Below are positions 44,251-53,510 of a stretch of DNA of 64,000 nucleotides, piece after piece; position 1 is the first letter of the stretch; each line of letters opens with the position of its first letter. The position numbers were made by a program, and so were the translations under genes. The stretch comes from Caballeronia telluris (GTDB lineage Bacteria; Pseudomonadota; Gammaproteobacteria; Burkholderiales; Burkholderiaceae): contig NZ_FCNZ02000007.1 in the NCBI RefSeq assembly GCF_001544495.1, positions 62,001-126,000 on the forward strand, written 5' to 3'. The notes below the pieces were generated by a model. The model did not search any database, was not told the DNA's origin, and worked only from the letters and a program-made list of their open reading frames with translations.

Positions 44251-45288
44251 TTACTGCGGCTGATAGATCGAGTCGAATACGCCGCCATCGGCGAAATGGG
44301 TCTTTTGCGCCTTGGTCCAGCCGCCGAACGTATCGTCGACGGTGTAGAGCTTGAGCTTCGGGAACTGCTTCGTCAGCGCGGCCGGCACTTTCGCCGAACG
44401 CGGACGATAGAAATTGCGCGCCGCGATCTCCTGTCCTTCATCGCTGTACAGATACTTCAGATACGCTTCGGCCAGCTTGCGCGTGCCGTGCTTGTCGACG
44501 ACCTTGTCGACCACGGCGACCGGCGGCTCCGCCAGAATGCTCACCGAAGGCACGACGATCTCGAACTTGTCCGCGCCGAATTCCTTCAGCGACAGAAACG
44601 CCTCGTTTTCCCACGCGATCAGCACGTCGCCCTGGCCGCGCTGCACGAAACTCGTCGTGGCGCCGCGCGCGCCCGAATCGAGCACGCCCGCGTTCTTATA
44701 GAGCTTCGTCACGAATTCCTTCGCGCTCTGCTCGTTGCCGCCCGGCTGGTGCTGCGCATAGGCCCACGCCGCGAGATAGTTCCAGCGCGCGCCGCCCGAG
44801 GTCTTCGGATTCGGCGTCACGATCGATACCCCGGGTTTCGCCAGGTCGTTCCAGTCCTTGATCTGCTTCGGATTGCCCTTCCTCACGAGAAAAACGATCG
44901 TCGACGTGTACGGCGACGCGTTGTCCGGCAAGCGCTTCTGCCAGTTCTGATCGATGAGACCCTTGCCCGCGAGCGCGTCGATGTCGTAGGCGAGCGCGAG
45001 CGTGACGACGTCCGCCTGCAAGCCGTCGAGCACGGCGCGCGCCTGGCCGCCCGAGCCGCCGTGCGACTGCTTGAATGTCACCGATTCGCCCGTCTCTGCC
45101 TTCCACTTCTTCGCGAACGCCTGATTGAAATCCTGATACAACTCGCGCGTCGGATCGTAGGACACGTTGAGAAACGCCGTGTCCGCGTGCGCCTGCCCGA
45201 TCGCGCCGAAGCCCGCCGCCGCGCCCAGCACGAGCGCCGCGAAAAGCCCGCGCGTGCGCGCGCCCAAACCCGAATTCCGACTATGCAT
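44251..45288 (-). CDS. sbp: Periplasmic sulfate-binding protein
   Basis: 345 residues with a signal peptide (residues 1-35, ending GQAHA). The mature start [20 protein letters not shown] and the motif [30 protein letters not shown] are diagnostic. [16 protein letters not shown] and the terminal [17 protein letters not shown] ([14 protein letters not shown]) segment complete the family pattern. It captures sulfate for CysTWA. First gene of the operon; the A/T-rich upstream region probably includes CysB sites. Confidence 0.96.
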   Translation of the reverse strand: MHSRNSGLGARTRGLFAALVLGAAAGFGAIGQAHADTAFLNVSYDPTRELYQDFNQAFAKKWKAETGESVTFKQSHGGSGGQARAVLDGLQADVVTLALAYDIDALAGKGLIDQNWQKRLPDNASPYTSTIVFLVRKGNPKQIKDWNDLAKPGVSIVTPNPKTSGGARWNYLAAWAYAQHQPGGNEQSAKEFVTKLYKNAGVLDSGARGATTSFVQRGQGDVLIAWENEAFLSLKEFGADKFEIVVPSVSILAEPPVAVVDKVVDKHGTRKLAEAYLKYLYSDEGQEIAARNFYRPRSAKVPAALTKQFPKLKLYTVDDTFGGWTKAQKTHFADGGVFDSIYQPQ

Positions 45289-45491
45289 TCCCCGTTCTCC
45301 GTCTTATTGAGTTGACGAAGTCAGTCTATCGGCGGGGCTTCATTATTAAAAATAATCGTTCTTCATTCTTTAAGATGCAAAAGTGCTAACGAGCGTTGTT
45401 CGCAGTTTGACAGCGCGGTGGCGCACGCGATAGTCGGCCGAACGGCCAATCCGTGGCCGAACTTAAAGTAAAGCTTGAAAAGCGCGAAATA

Positions 45492-45507
45492 CTGTATAAA
45501 AATACAG
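45492..45507 (+). promoter_or_regulatory. LexA (SOS) box 1 upstream of lexA
   Basis: CTGTATAAAAATACAG matches the CTGT-N8-ACAG operator perfectly and is a near-perfect palindrome. It overlaps the -10 region of the lexA promoter, as expected for autorepression. Confidence 0.92.
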
Positions 45508-45511
45508 TCAC

Positions 45512-45527
45512 CTGTCCATCCATACAG
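45512..45527 (+). promoter_or_regulatory. LexA (SOS) box 2 upstream of lexA
   Basis: CTGTCCATCCATACAG fits CTGT-N8-ACAG. It is exactly 20 bp (about two helical turns) from box 1, placing two LexA dimers on the same DNA face, as known for autoregulated lexA genes. Confidence 0.88.
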
Positions 45528-45547
45528 TCCGCCAAGGGGCCGAGCCA

Positions 45548-46207
45548 GTGAACAAAACAAACAAACTAACCGCGCGGCAGCAGCAGGTGTTCGAACTGAT
45601 CCAGCGCGCGATCGAGCGCACCGGCTTCCCGCCCACGCGCGCCGAGATCGCCGCCGAGCTCGGTTTTTCTTCAGCCAATTCGGCGGAGGAGCATCTGCGG
45701 GCGCTCGCGCGCAAGGGCGTCATCGAACTGGCGGCGGGCGCTTCGCGCGGCATCCGGCTCGTCTCCAACCTGGAAGATTCGCCGCACCAGTTTACGTTGC
45801 CGCACCCGAGCATCATGCAGTTGTCGCTGCCGCTCGTAGGCCGCGTCGCCGCCGGCAGCCCGATTCTCGCGCAAGAGCACATCTCCCAGCACTATTCGTT
45901 CGACCCGGCGCTCTTTTCCAGCAAGCCCGACTATCTGTTGAAGGTGCGTGGCCTTTCGATGCGTGACGCCGGCATCTTCGACGGCGACCTGCTCGCGGTG
46001 CAGAAGAAAAGCGAAGCGAAGGACGGGCAGATCGTGGTTGCCCGTCTCGGCGACGACGTCACCGTGAAGCGCTGGAAGCGCCATCGCGACGGCGTCGAAC
46101 TGATCGCCGAAAATCCGGATTACGAGAACATCTTCGTGAAGTCGGGCAGCGCGGAATTCGCGCTCGAAGGCATCGCGGTGGGCCTGATCCGCTCGGGCGA
46201 ATTCTGA
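45548..46207 (+). CDS. lexA: SOS repressor LexA, GTG start
   Basis: 219 residues. The N-terminal winged HTH ([30 protein letters not shown]) binds SOS boxes. The autocleavage site is Ala102-Gly103 in VGRVAAGSP, with the Ser137 (GLSMRDAGI) / Lys174 (VTVKRW) catalytic dyad. RecA filaments trigger cleavage after DNA damage. The start is GTG with AAGGGG upstream. The longer linker than in E. coli (202 aa) is common in beta-proteobacteria. Two SOS boxes precede it. Confidence 0.97.
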   Translation: MNKTNKLTARQQQVFELIQRAIERTGFPPTRAEIAAELGFSSANSAEEHLRALARKGVIELAAGASRGIRLVSNLEDSPHQFTLPHPSIMQLSLPLVGRVAAGSPILAQEHISQHYSFDPALFSSKPDYLLKVRGLSMRDAGIFDGDLLAVQKKSEAKDGQIVVARLGDDVTVKRWKRHRDGVELIAENPDYENIFVKSGSAEFALEGIAVGLIRSGEF

Positions 46208-46344
46208 GCGGGCGCTTTGTTTAGCGCATTACATAGTGAACACCGCCCGGGCGTCCGGGTACGCCATTCTTGAAACGATCAACGATCTGACGGCTGTCGC
46301 ATACGCGGCGAGCCGCGGTGCGTCCTATCGCCAGGAGAAACATC

Positions 46345-46671
46345 ATGGAACGTTTTGCCCGTTTGCTGCCTTTCCGCCAGTTCGGTCGTCTGCGGTATCT
46401 GCGTTCGTTGATCTCCTGCAAGGCGCCGCAGGCGGACACCGCGCCCGGACTCTTCGACGAGATGCCCGCGCTGCCGTCGCGCCAGCCGGCATTCGCGCGC
46501 GTGTCGCTGAATGCTTCGGTGCGTCATGAGGCGGAACGCCGCGCGCCGGTGCGCGTCTACCGCGACGAGTCGCGCGTGATCATGATTGGAAATATCGACG
46601 AAGTGTCGCGGATGATCGACCGCTGCATCGATGAAGAACGCGCCGGTATTGCGGGCGGACTCTTCGCCTGA
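46345..46671 (+). CDS. Hypothetical protein of 108 residues downstream of lexA
   Basis: I do not recognise this family. I start at ATG 46345 (MERFARLLPFRQFGRLRYL) because AGGAG lies 7 bases upstream. The N-terminus is amphipathic and basic; the C-terminal part (VYRDESRVIMIGNIDEVSRMIDRCIDEERA) looks like a beta-hairpin plus helix. No signal peptide or membrane helix. It lies 137 bp after lexA, same strand; I saw no LexA box in that gap, so SOS control is not supported. Codon use looks like that of its neighbours. Confidence 0.7.
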   Translation: MERFARLLPFRQFGRLRYLRSLISCKAPQADTAPGLFDEMPALPSRQPAFARVSLNASVRHEAERRAPVRVYRDESRVIMIGNIDEVSRMIDRCIDEERAGIAGGLFA

Positions 46672-46788
46672 TCGAGTAATTGGCGTGGCGGTGGCGTGGC
46701 GTTGGCGTCCGAGATTGCGCTTCCGGGATAAATCCTGCGTTCGCGCGGTCCATAAGCAGACGCAACGTTACGCAAGGTGTCCAATCGT

Positions 46789-47385
46789 ATGACCCGCACC
46801 ACCAAGGCTATTGTCGTCACGCTCGTCGTGCTTGTTGTCGTTGCCGCGCTCGGCTTCGTCTACGCATCGCCGTATATCGCGCTGGATCGGCTCAAACGCG
46901 CAGCCGACGTGCGCGACGCTCAAACCGTGAACGAATACGTCGATTTTCCGGCCTTGCGCGAGAGCCTCAAGCAGCAGGTGGCGGAATTGCTCACACGGCG
47001 TGTCGACATCCAGAAGAGCGGCAATCCGCTCGCGGTCATCGGCGCGATGATCGGCGCGGCGCTAGTCGGCCCGCTCGTCGATTCGTATGCGACGCCGGAC
47101 GGGGTCGCCGCGATTCTGAACGGCATTCCGCCGCGAGGGAATCCGGGCGAACGTCCGCCAGCGCCCCCGGCCGCGGACGGCACGTCGGCCAGCGCGGCCG
47201 CACCCGTTTCCGGGCCCGCGCCCGCGGCACCGAAGCCGCCGCCGGAGACCACGGCGGGTTATCGAAGCTTCGACACCTTCGTGGTCACCTACCAACACGG
47301 CGCGGGCGATGCCCGTTATTCCGCGATCTTCCATCGCAACGGGCTCGTGACCTGGAAACTGGTCGCGGTGGATCTCAACGGTTGA
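46789..47385 (+). CDS. DUF2939-type membrane-anchored protein
   Basis: 198 residues. An N-terminal membrane anchor (TKAIVVTLVVLVVVAALGFVYASPYIA) is followed by LDRLKRAADVRDAQTVNEYVDFPALRESLKQQ, which is the DUF2939 pattern. A Pro/Ala-rich linker (about 125-160) joins a C-terminal beta-rich segment (FDTFVVTYQH ... GLVTWKLVAVDL). Function unknown; the bulk is likely periplasmic. I favour ATG 46789 over the in-frame GTG at 46777 because AAGG lies upstream of it. Confidence 0.85.
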   Translation: MTRTTKAIVVTLVVLVVVAALGFVYASPYIALDRLKRAADVRDAQTVNEYVDFPALRESLKQQVAELLTRRVDIQKSGNPLAVIGAMIGAALVGPLVDSYATPDGVAAILNGIPPRGNPGERPPAPPAADGTSASAAAPVSGPAPAAPKPPPETTAGYRSFDTFVVTYQHGAGDARYSAIFHRNGLVTWKLVAVDLNG

Positions 47386-47409
47386 GAGGCGAAACGGCGC
47401 ACGCGCCGC

Positions 47410-47919
47410 CTATGCGCTGATTTCGCTCTTGACCGGCTTGGCCGCGTAAGCCGCGTCTTCTTCGGCTTCGGCCGATTCACCCGCCGGGCACACGGCCACG
47501 AGGATGCTGCACGACACGCGGTCGAGCAAGGGCGTGTTGCCCGCGCCCATCCACCAGCGCGCGAGTCCGCTGCGGCAGCGATGCCCGACCACCACGAGGT
47601 CCACCTTCAGCTTCTCTGCGAGGTTGGCGATCTCGTCGATCGGATGTCCGAACGCGAAATGCCCTTGCGCCTGCAGGCCGCGCTCGGTCAGCCAGTCGAC
47701 GCCTTCCTGCAGGATGTCGCGCGCCGCGTCCTCGAACCGTCCGCAGGCCATGTCGGTGAGCAGGCCCGCGCTCTGCGCGATCGACGAGCGCATGTCGACC
47801 ACCGCGAGCACGTGCGTCTCGGCCTTGAGTTCAAGCGCGAGGTTGGCGCCGTGCCGCAACGCCTTGCGGCCTTCGCGGGTGCCGTCGTAGCACAAGAGGA
47901 TTTTCTGATAGCTCGCCAT
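47410..47919 (-). CDS. Universal stress protein (UspA family)
   Basis: 169 residues, single Usp domain. KILLCYDGTREGRKALRHGANLA starts the fold and VDLVVVGHRCRSGLARWW lies at the nucleotide-binding loop. The usual GxxGxxxxxxxxxG[S/T] loop is only partly kept (GAGNTPLLDRVSCSILVAV), so ATP binding is uncertain. A charged C-terminal tail follows. GGGAG precedes ATG 47919. It is convergent with the DUF2939 gene. Confidence 0.9.
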   Translation of the reverse strand: MASYQKILLCYDGTREGRKALRHGANLALELKAETHVLAVVDMRSSIAQSAGLLTDMACGRFEDAARDILQEGVDWLTERGLQAQGHFAFGHPIDEIANLAEKLKVDLVVVGHRCRSGLARWWMGAGNTPLLDRVSCSILVAVCPAGESAEAEEDAAYAAKPVKSEISA

Positions 47920-48280
47920 GATGGATCTCCCTGACCGCATGAGGTTCGGTGCTGTCTGCATGATGGTGCGTCGCTACGCCCGCGGCAACGATGGAAAACG
48001 CTAACGCGCAGCGTCGATGGGTACGCATGGAACGCGCCTCCCAAGCTCGCATCGTGCCAGCAACGCGCGAGCCGCACCGGCCAAGGCGCTGGTCTTTTCG
48101 GCCGGCGATCGGGCCCGCCCTGCGCCGCGTTCGCGCACCGGACGCGGGCGCGGAAGCTGCATCGGCGGGATCGAGCGCCGCCATGGTGCAATGGATTACA
48201 CTAGCCGGCCCGGCTCTCCGGTGGACGCTTCACAGACCGACGACCGATTCGACGCGCCAATTCGCCCGCCCTTTTCGACC

Positions 48281-49261
48281 ATGACAGCTTTGGAACCCTT
48301 AACGATTTCATCGAACGCATCGAGCGGATCAAGCGACGGCTCGCACCCGGCGCCCCGCGCGATCGACTTCAGCGATGTCAGGAAACACTACGGAAACAAG
48401 ACCGTCGTCGACGGCCTGTCGTTTCATGTCGAGCCGGGCGAATGCTTTGGCCTGCTCGGCCCGAACGGTGCGGGCAAGACGACGACGCTCAAGATGCTGC
48501 TCGGCATCACCTCGCCCGATGCGGGTGCGATCCGGCTCGTCGGCGAGCCGATTCCCGCGCGCGCGCGTTTTGCTCGTCGGCGCGTGGGCGTCGTGCCGCA
48601 GTTCGACAACCTAGATCCGGACTTCACCGTCCGCGAGAACCTGCTGGTTTTCGGCCGCTACTTCGGCATGAAGCACGCGCAGATCGCGGCGCTCGTGCCG
48701 TCGCTGCTCGAATTCGCCAAGCTCGAAGCCAAGGCGGATGCGCGAGTCGGCGAACTGTCGGGCGGCATGAAGCGCCGGCTGACGCTTGCGCGTGCGCTCG
48801 TCAACGATCCCGACGTGCTCGTGTTGGACGAGCCGACCACGGGCCTCGATCCGCAGGCGCGCCACATGATCTGGGAGCGGTTGCGCTCGCTCCTGTCGCG
48901 CGGCAAGACCATCCTGCTCACTACGCATTTCATGGAGGAAGCCGAGCGTCTGTGTGACCGGCTTTGCGTGATCGAGGAAGGCCGCAAGATCGTCGAGGGC
49001 CGGCCGCACGAACTGGTCGAATCGGTGATCGGCTGCGACGTGATCGAGATCTACGGTCCCGATCCCCTTGCGCTGCGCGATGAACTCGCGCCGTTGGTCG
49101 GGCGCATGGAAGTGAGCGGCGAGACGCTCTTTTGTTACGTCGACGATCCTCAGGCCGTGCATCAGCGCGTCAAGGGGCGCGCGGGCGTGCGCTATCTGCA
49201 CCGGCCAGCGAATCTCGAAGACGTATTCCTGCGCCTGACCGGGCGCGAGATGGTGGATTGA
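48281..49261 (+). CDS. nodI: ABC transporter ATP-binding protein, NodI type
   Basis: 326 residues from ATG 48281; an in-frame ATG at 48191 would add 30 residues and neither has a clear ribosome-binding site. Walker [12 protein letters not shown]-loop [17 protein letters not shown], signature [15 protein letters not shown] and Walker [13 protein letters not shown] are intact; [14 protein letters not shown] and the C-terminal [12 protein letters not shown] are typical NodI. In rhizobia NodI/NodJ export lipo-chitin Nod factors; no nod genes are nearby here, so the substrate is unknown. It is 20 bp before nodJ. Confidence 0.9.
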   Translation: MTALEPLTISSNASSGSSDGSHPAPRAIDFSDVRKHYGNKTVVDGLSFHVEPGECFGLLGPNGAGKTTTLKMLLGITSPDAGAIRLVGEPIPARARFARRRVGVVPQFDNLDPDFTVRENLLVFGRYFGMKHAQIAALVPSLLEFAKLEAKADARVGELSGGMKRRLTLARALVNDPDVLVLDEPTTGLDPQARHMIWERLRSLLSRGKTILLTTHFMEEAERLCDRLCVIEEGRKIVEGRPHELVESVIGCDVIEIYGPDPLALRDELAPLVGRMEVSGETLFCYVDDPQAVHQRVKGRAGVRYLHRPANLEDVFLRLTGREMVD

Positions 49262-49281
49262 CCGGCTGGAACGAAGATCAC

Positions 49282-50127
49282 ATGAACACTTACGACCCAT
49301 CGCGCATGGCGGCCAAGCGCGACCAGACCGCACGCGCCGGCCAGAACGCCCGTCCGCAGGCGATGCCTTCCAGCGCGACCAACTGGATCGCCGTCTGGCG
49401 GCGCAACTATCTGGTGTGGAAGAAGCTCGCGATTGCGTCGATGTTCGGCAATCTCGCCGATCCGATGATCTACCTGTTCGGCCTCGGACTCGGCCTCGGC
49501 CTGATGGTCGGGCGCGTGGACGGCGTCTCGTATATCGCGTTCCTTGCGGCGGGCACGGTGGCGTCGAGCGTGATGATGTCGGCGAGTTTCGAGTCGATGT
49601 ATTCGGGCTTTTCGCGCATGCACATACAGCGCACGTGGGAGGCGATCATGCACACGCCGCTCACCCTCGGCGACATCGTGCTCGCCGAAATCGTCTGGGC
49701 GGCGAGCAAGTCGGTGCTCTCCGGCGTGGCGATCATGCTGGTGGCGGCGGCGTTCGGCTACGCGAGCTTTCCGTCGATGCTGATCGCGCTGCCCGTCATC
49801 GTGCTGACGGGACTCGCGTTCGCGAGCAGCACGATGATCGTGACCGCGCTCGCGCCGAACTACGATTTCTTCATGTTCTACCAGACGCTCGCCCTCACGC
49901 CGATGCTGCTGCTCTCCGGCGTGTTCTTTCCGGTCACGCAATTGCCCGCGGCCGCGCAGCACATCACGCGGCTGCTGCCGCTGTCGCATGCGGTCGAACT
50001 GATCCGGCCGGCGATGCTCGGGCGGCCGGTTACGGACGTCGCACTGCATGTCGGCGTGCTGCTCGTGTATGCGATCGTGCCTTTTTTCGTGTGCGCAGTG
50101 CTGTTTCGGCGGCGGATGATGAAGTGA
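49282..50127 (+). CDS. nodJ: ABC transporter permease, NodJ type
   Basis: 281 residues, ABC-2 permease with six membrane helices. [20 protein letters not shown], followed by [24 protein letters not shown], is the NodJ pattern; [29 protein letters not shown] closes the family. It pairs with the preceding ATPase as an exporter. The start ATG 49282 has GAACGAAGA upstream and its frame runs free of the overlapping nodI frame. A terminator follows at once. Confidence 0.92.
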   Translation: MNTYDPSRMAAKRDQTARAGQNARPQAMPSSATNWIAVWRRNYLVWKKLAIASMFGNLADPMIYLFGLGLGLGLMVGRVDGVSYIAFLAAGTVASSVMMSASFESMYSGFSRMHIQRTWEAIMHTPLTLGDIVLAEIVWAASKSVLSGVAIMLVAAAFGYASFPSMLIALPVIVLTGLAFASSTMIVTALAPNYDFFMFYQTLALTPMLLLSGVFFPVTQLPAAAQHITRLLPLSHAVELIRPAMLGRPVTDVALHVGVLLVYAIVPFFVCAVLFRRRMMK

Positions 50128-50129
50128 AA

Positions 50130-50161
50130 CGGGCCGCGCCAGTTCACGCCGACGCGGCCCG
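50130..50161 (+). terminator. Terminator after nodJ
   Basis: Perfect 9-bp stem CGGGCCGCG (50130-50138) / CGCGGCCCG (50153-50161), 14-nt loop, then CCTCCTTTTCC. It starts 3 bp after the stop codon; the T tract is weak. Confidence 0.6.
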
Positions 50162-50187
50162 CCTCCTTTTCCGCCCGCACCAAACCG

Positions 50188-51168
50188 TCACTTCGCCGGA
50201 AACTCCTTGTGCCCGCCGAAGCCAAAGCGCATCGCGGAGAGCAGGCGCTCGGGAAACGCTTCCGCGTCGCGCGACTTGAAGCGCGTGTACAAAGCCGCCG
50301 ACAAGACCTGCGCGGGCACCGCTTCCTCGATGGCCGCCTCGATCGTCCAGCGCCCTTCCCCGCTATCCGCGACCTCGGTCGAAAAATGATCGAGCGAGCC
50401 GTCCTGCGCGAGCGCGCCCGCCGTCAGGTCGAGCAACCAAGACGACACCACGCTGCCGCGCCGCCACACCTCGGCGACGTCCGCGAGATCGATGTCATAG
50501 CGCTGCTCGGGCGGCAAGTCCGTCGAGGCCTTGTGCTTGAGGATATGAAACCCCTCCGCATACGCCTGCATCAGCCCGTACTCGATGCCGTTGTGGACCA
50601 TCTTCACGAAGTGTCCCGACCCGACCGGGCCGGTATGCATGTACCCCTGCTCGACCCGCGGATCACGCCCTTCGCGGCCCGGCGTGAGCGGAATGTCACC
50701 GCGATGCGGCGCGAGCACCGATAGAATCGGATCGATGCGCCGCACGGCCTCTTCCTCGCCGCCGATCATCATGCAGTAGCCGCGCTCCAGACCCCACACG
50801 CCGCCGGACGTCCCCACGTCGACGTAGTGCACGCCCAGTTCGCGAAACTGCGCCGCGCGCCGGATGTCGTCCTTATAGAAGCTGTTGCCTCCGTCGATCA
50901 CGATGTCGTCCGCGCCGAGCAGCTTGTGCAGATCGGTGAGCGTATCCTCGGTGATCTTGCCGGCCGGCAGCATCAGCCAGATCACGCGCGGCGCGGCGAG
51001 CTTCCCGACGAGATCGCCGAGATCGCTCGCGCCCGTCGCGCCTTCCGCGGCAAGCGCCTCTGTCGCTGCGGGATTGTGATCGTAGACGACGCAGCGATGG
51101 CCGCCGCGCATCAGCCGTCGCCCGATGTTGCCGCCCATCCGTCCCAGCCCCACGATGCCGATCTGCAT
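50188..51168 (-). CDS. gnd: 6-phosphogluconate dehydrogenase (decarboxylating), short form
   Basis: 326 residues, the short GndA/YqeC-like type rather than the 468-residue E. coli enzyme. NAD(P) loop [16 protein letters not shown], the [10 protein letters not shown] segment, and catalytic [16 protein letters not shown] with Lys and Asn are present. It converts 6-phosphogluconate to ribulose 5-phosphate. Short forms usually prefer NAD+. It follows the transketolase gene by 6 bp, so the two pentose phosphate enzymes are coexpressed. Confidence 0.94.
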   Translation of the reverse strand: MQIGIVGLGRMGGNIGRRLMRGGHRCVVYDHNPAATEALAAEGATGASDLGDLVGKLAAPRVIWLMLPAGKITEDTLTDLHKLLGADDIVIDGGNSFYKDDIRRAAQFRELGVHYVDVGTSGGVWGLERGYCMMIGGEEEAVRRIDPILSVLAPHRGDIPLTPGREGRDPRVEQGYMHTGPVGSGHFVKMVHNGIEYGLMQAYAEGFHILKHKASTDLPPEQRYDIDLADVAEVWRRGSVVSSWLLDLTAGALAQDGSLDHFSTEVADSGEGRWTIEAAIEEAVPAQVLSAALYTRFKSRDAEAFPERLLSAMRFGFGGHKEFPAK

Positions 51169-51174
51169 GATGGC

Positions 51175-53280
51175 TCACTCCTTGCCGTTCTTGCCGCTGG
51201 ATTTGACCCGCTCGATCTGCTTCTTCGCTTCCTCGTAGACGCGCCCCGGCGTGAAGCCGAACTTGGTCTGCAGCGCCTTCAGCGGCGCCGACGCCCCGAA
51301 GGTGTGCATCACGATCTGCGATCCGAGGCGGCCGGTGTAGCGATCCCAGCCGAGCGTCGCCGCCTGCTCGACCGCCACCCGCGCGTTCACGTCCGGCGGC
51401 AGCACCGAGTCCTTGTACGCCTGATCCTGCTTCTCGAAGATGTCCCACGACGGCATCGACACCACGCGCGCCGCGATGCCCTCGCCCGCGAGCTTTTCAT
51501 ACGCCTCGACGCACAGCGAGACTTCGCTGCCCGTCGCGAGCAGCAGCACTTCGGGCGTCTTGCCGGCGGGTGCGTCGGCGAGCACGTAGGCGCCGCGCTT
51601 CACGCCTTCCGCCGACCCGTATTTCTTGCGGTCGAAAGTCGGCAGCGGCTGGCGCGTCAGGACGATGCAGGACGGCTCATGCGACTGCGACAGCGCGACG
51701 CGCCATGCTTCGCTCACTTCGTTGGCGTCGCCGGGACGCAGCGTCGTGAGTCCCGGCACGCCGCGCAACGACGCGAGTTGCTCGATCGGCTGGTGGGTCG
51801 GGCCGTCCTCGCCGACGCCGATCGAATCGTGCGTGAACACGTAGATGACCGGCACCTCCATGATCGCGGAGAGGCGAATCGGCGGCTTCATGTAGTCGCT
51901 GAAAATCAGGAACGTGGAGGCGTAGGGGCGCATGTCCGAGAGCGCGAGTCCGTTGGCGACCGCGCCCATGCCGTGCTCGCGGATGCCGAAGTGCAGGTTC
52001 CTGCCGCCGTAGCTGTCGTGTTCGAAACTGCCGGCGCCTTCGAACTTGAGATTGGTTTTCGTCGACGGCGACAGGTCCGCCGCGCCACCGATCATCCACG
52101 GAATGCGCTGCGCGATCGCGTTGAGCACCTTGCCCGACGATTCGCGCGTGGCGATGCCCTTCGCGTCCGGCTCGAAAACGGGGATGTCGGCGTCCCAGTC
52201 TTCGGGCAGCTTCGACTCGCGCATCAGGCTGAACTGCTTCGCGAGATCCGGATACTGCTTGCCGAACTCGCTGAAGCGCTTTTCCCATTCGTCGCGCGCC
52301 TGCTTGCCGCGCGCGCCCATCACATCCGCGAAACGCTCCTTCACGCCCTCGGGCACGAGGAACTGCGCGTCTTCCGGCCAGCCGTAGGCGCGCTTCGCGA
52401 GCTTGACTTCCTCCTCGCCGAGCGCCTCGCCATGCGCGGACGCCGTGTCCTGCTTGTTCGGCGCGCCCCAGCCGATGATGCTCTTCACCACGATCAGCGT
52501 CGGCCGGTCGGTCGTCGCCTTCGCGTTGTTGATCGCGGCTTCGAGTGCGGCCTCGTCGTTGGCGTCGTCGACGTGCATCGTGTTCCAGTTGTAGCCCCTG
52601 AAACGCGATTCGACGTCGTCGCTGTACGCGAGATCGGTGTGCCCTTCGATCGTGATGCGATTGCTGTCGTAAATCCAGATCAGGTTCGAAAGCCGCAGGT
52701 GGCCCGCGAGCGACGCCGCTTCATGCGATACGCCCTCCATCATGTCGCCGTCGCCACAGAGCGCGTAGACGCGATAGTCGAAGAGCGCGTTGTCCGGCTG
52801 GTTGAAATGCGCCTCGCGCCAGCGCGCGGCCATCGCCATGCCGACGCTGTTGCCGAGTCCCTGGCCGAGCGGCCCGGTCGTCGTCTCGACGCCGGTCGTC
52901 ATGCGGTATTCGGGGTGGCCCGGCGTGTTGCTGTCGAGCTGGCGGAACTGCTTGATGTCGTCGAGCGAGACAGCGGGCCCGCCGGTCGGCTTGCCGTCCC
53001 GGCCGACGGCCTTCACGCCCGCGAGATGCAAAAGCGAATACAGCAGCATCGATGCGTGTCCGACCGACAGCACGAAGCGGTCGCGATTGGGCCACGTCGG
53101 ATCGTCCGGGTCGTAGCGCAGGTGGTTCTGCCACAGGTGGTAGGCGACGGGCGCGAGCGCCATCGGCGTGCCCGGGTGACCGGAATTGGCCTTCTGCACG
53201 GCGTCCATCGACAGGGTGCGGATCGTGTTGATGCAAAGCTGATCCAGTTCGGCGGGGGACTTCGCGGAGGGTTGTGACAT
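51175..53280 (-). CDS. tkt: Transketolase
   Basis: 701 residues. ThDP/Mg motif CGDGDMMEGVSHEAASLAGH, the conserved HPGTPM at the N-terminus, and the pyrimidine-domain VFTHDSIGVGEDGPTHQPIEQ are typical. It transfers two-carbon units between sugar phosphates in the pentose phosphate and Calvin pathways. Start at ATG 53280 (MSQPSAKSP) with AAGGAG about 15 bases upstream; the longer frame adds a cysteine/arginine-rich non-family leader. First gene of tkt-gnd. Confidence 0.97.
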   Translation of the reverse strand: MSQPSAKSPAELDQLCINTIRTLSMDAVQKANSGHPGTPMALAPVAYHLWQNHLRYDPDDPTWPNRDRFVLSVGHASMLLYSLLHLAGVKAVGRDGKPTGGPAVSLDDIKQFRQLDSNTPGHPEYRMTTGVETTTGPLGQGLGNSVGMAMAARWREAHFNQPDNALFDYRVYALCGDGDMMEGVSHEAASLAGHLRLSNLIWIYDSNRITIEGHTDLAYSDDVESRFRGYNWNTMHVDDANDEAALEAAINNAKATTDRPTLIVVKSIIGWGAPNKQDTASAHGEALGEEEVKLAKRAYGWPEDAQFLVPEGVKERFADVMGARGKQARDEWEKRFSEFGKQYPDLAKQFSLMRESKLPEDWDADIPVFEPDAKGIATRESSGKVLNAIAQRIPWMIGGAADLSPSTKTNLKFEGAGSFEHDSYGGRNLHFGIREHGMGAVANGLALSDMRPYASTFLIFSDYMKPPIRLSAIMEVPVIYVFTHDSIGVGEDGPTHQPIEQLASLRGVPGLTTLRPGDANEVSEAWRVALSQSHEPSCIVLTRQPLPTFDRKKYGSAEGVKRGAYVLADAPAGKTPEVLLLATGSEVSLCVEAYEKLAGEGIAARVVSMPSWDIFEKQDQAYKDSVLPPDVNARVAVEQAATLGWDRYTGRLGSQIVMHTFGASAPLKALQTKFGFTPGRVYEEAKKQIERVKSSGKNGKE

Positions 53281-53510
53281 GAGCGACGACTCCTTGGAAA
53301 GAGCGCGCGCTGAGGCACGACAGGCGCCACAGCGGGCAACCAGGACAATCGAGCAAGTGTAGTGCCTCGCAGACGGCACTGCACCGGAAAACGTCGGACG
53401 CCTTGCCGCAAAAGGGTTTTCGGCGAATCAGGCGAGTCTTGCGCGGCGCTGTTGCGCGGACCGCGCGGCCGGTCGGATCGACAATCCGGCCGCCGCGCGG
53501 TCCATGATAC

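Larger units (their letters stand above)
45289..45547. promoter_or_regulatory. Divergent control region for sbp and lexA
   Basis: The sbp-proximal part (45338-45375) is strikingly A/T-rich, with the palindrome ATTATTAAAAATAAT, and is the likely CysB-responsive sbp promoter. The lexA-proximal part holds TTGAAA (45475-45480) and a -10-like TATAAA/TAAAAAT overlapping the first LexA box. Confidence 0.5.

Noticed and set aside
50827..53277. 816-residue plus-strand frame opposite tkt and gnd
   Set aside because: Spans two convincing genes on the other strand and has no domain, start site or ribosome-binding site support.
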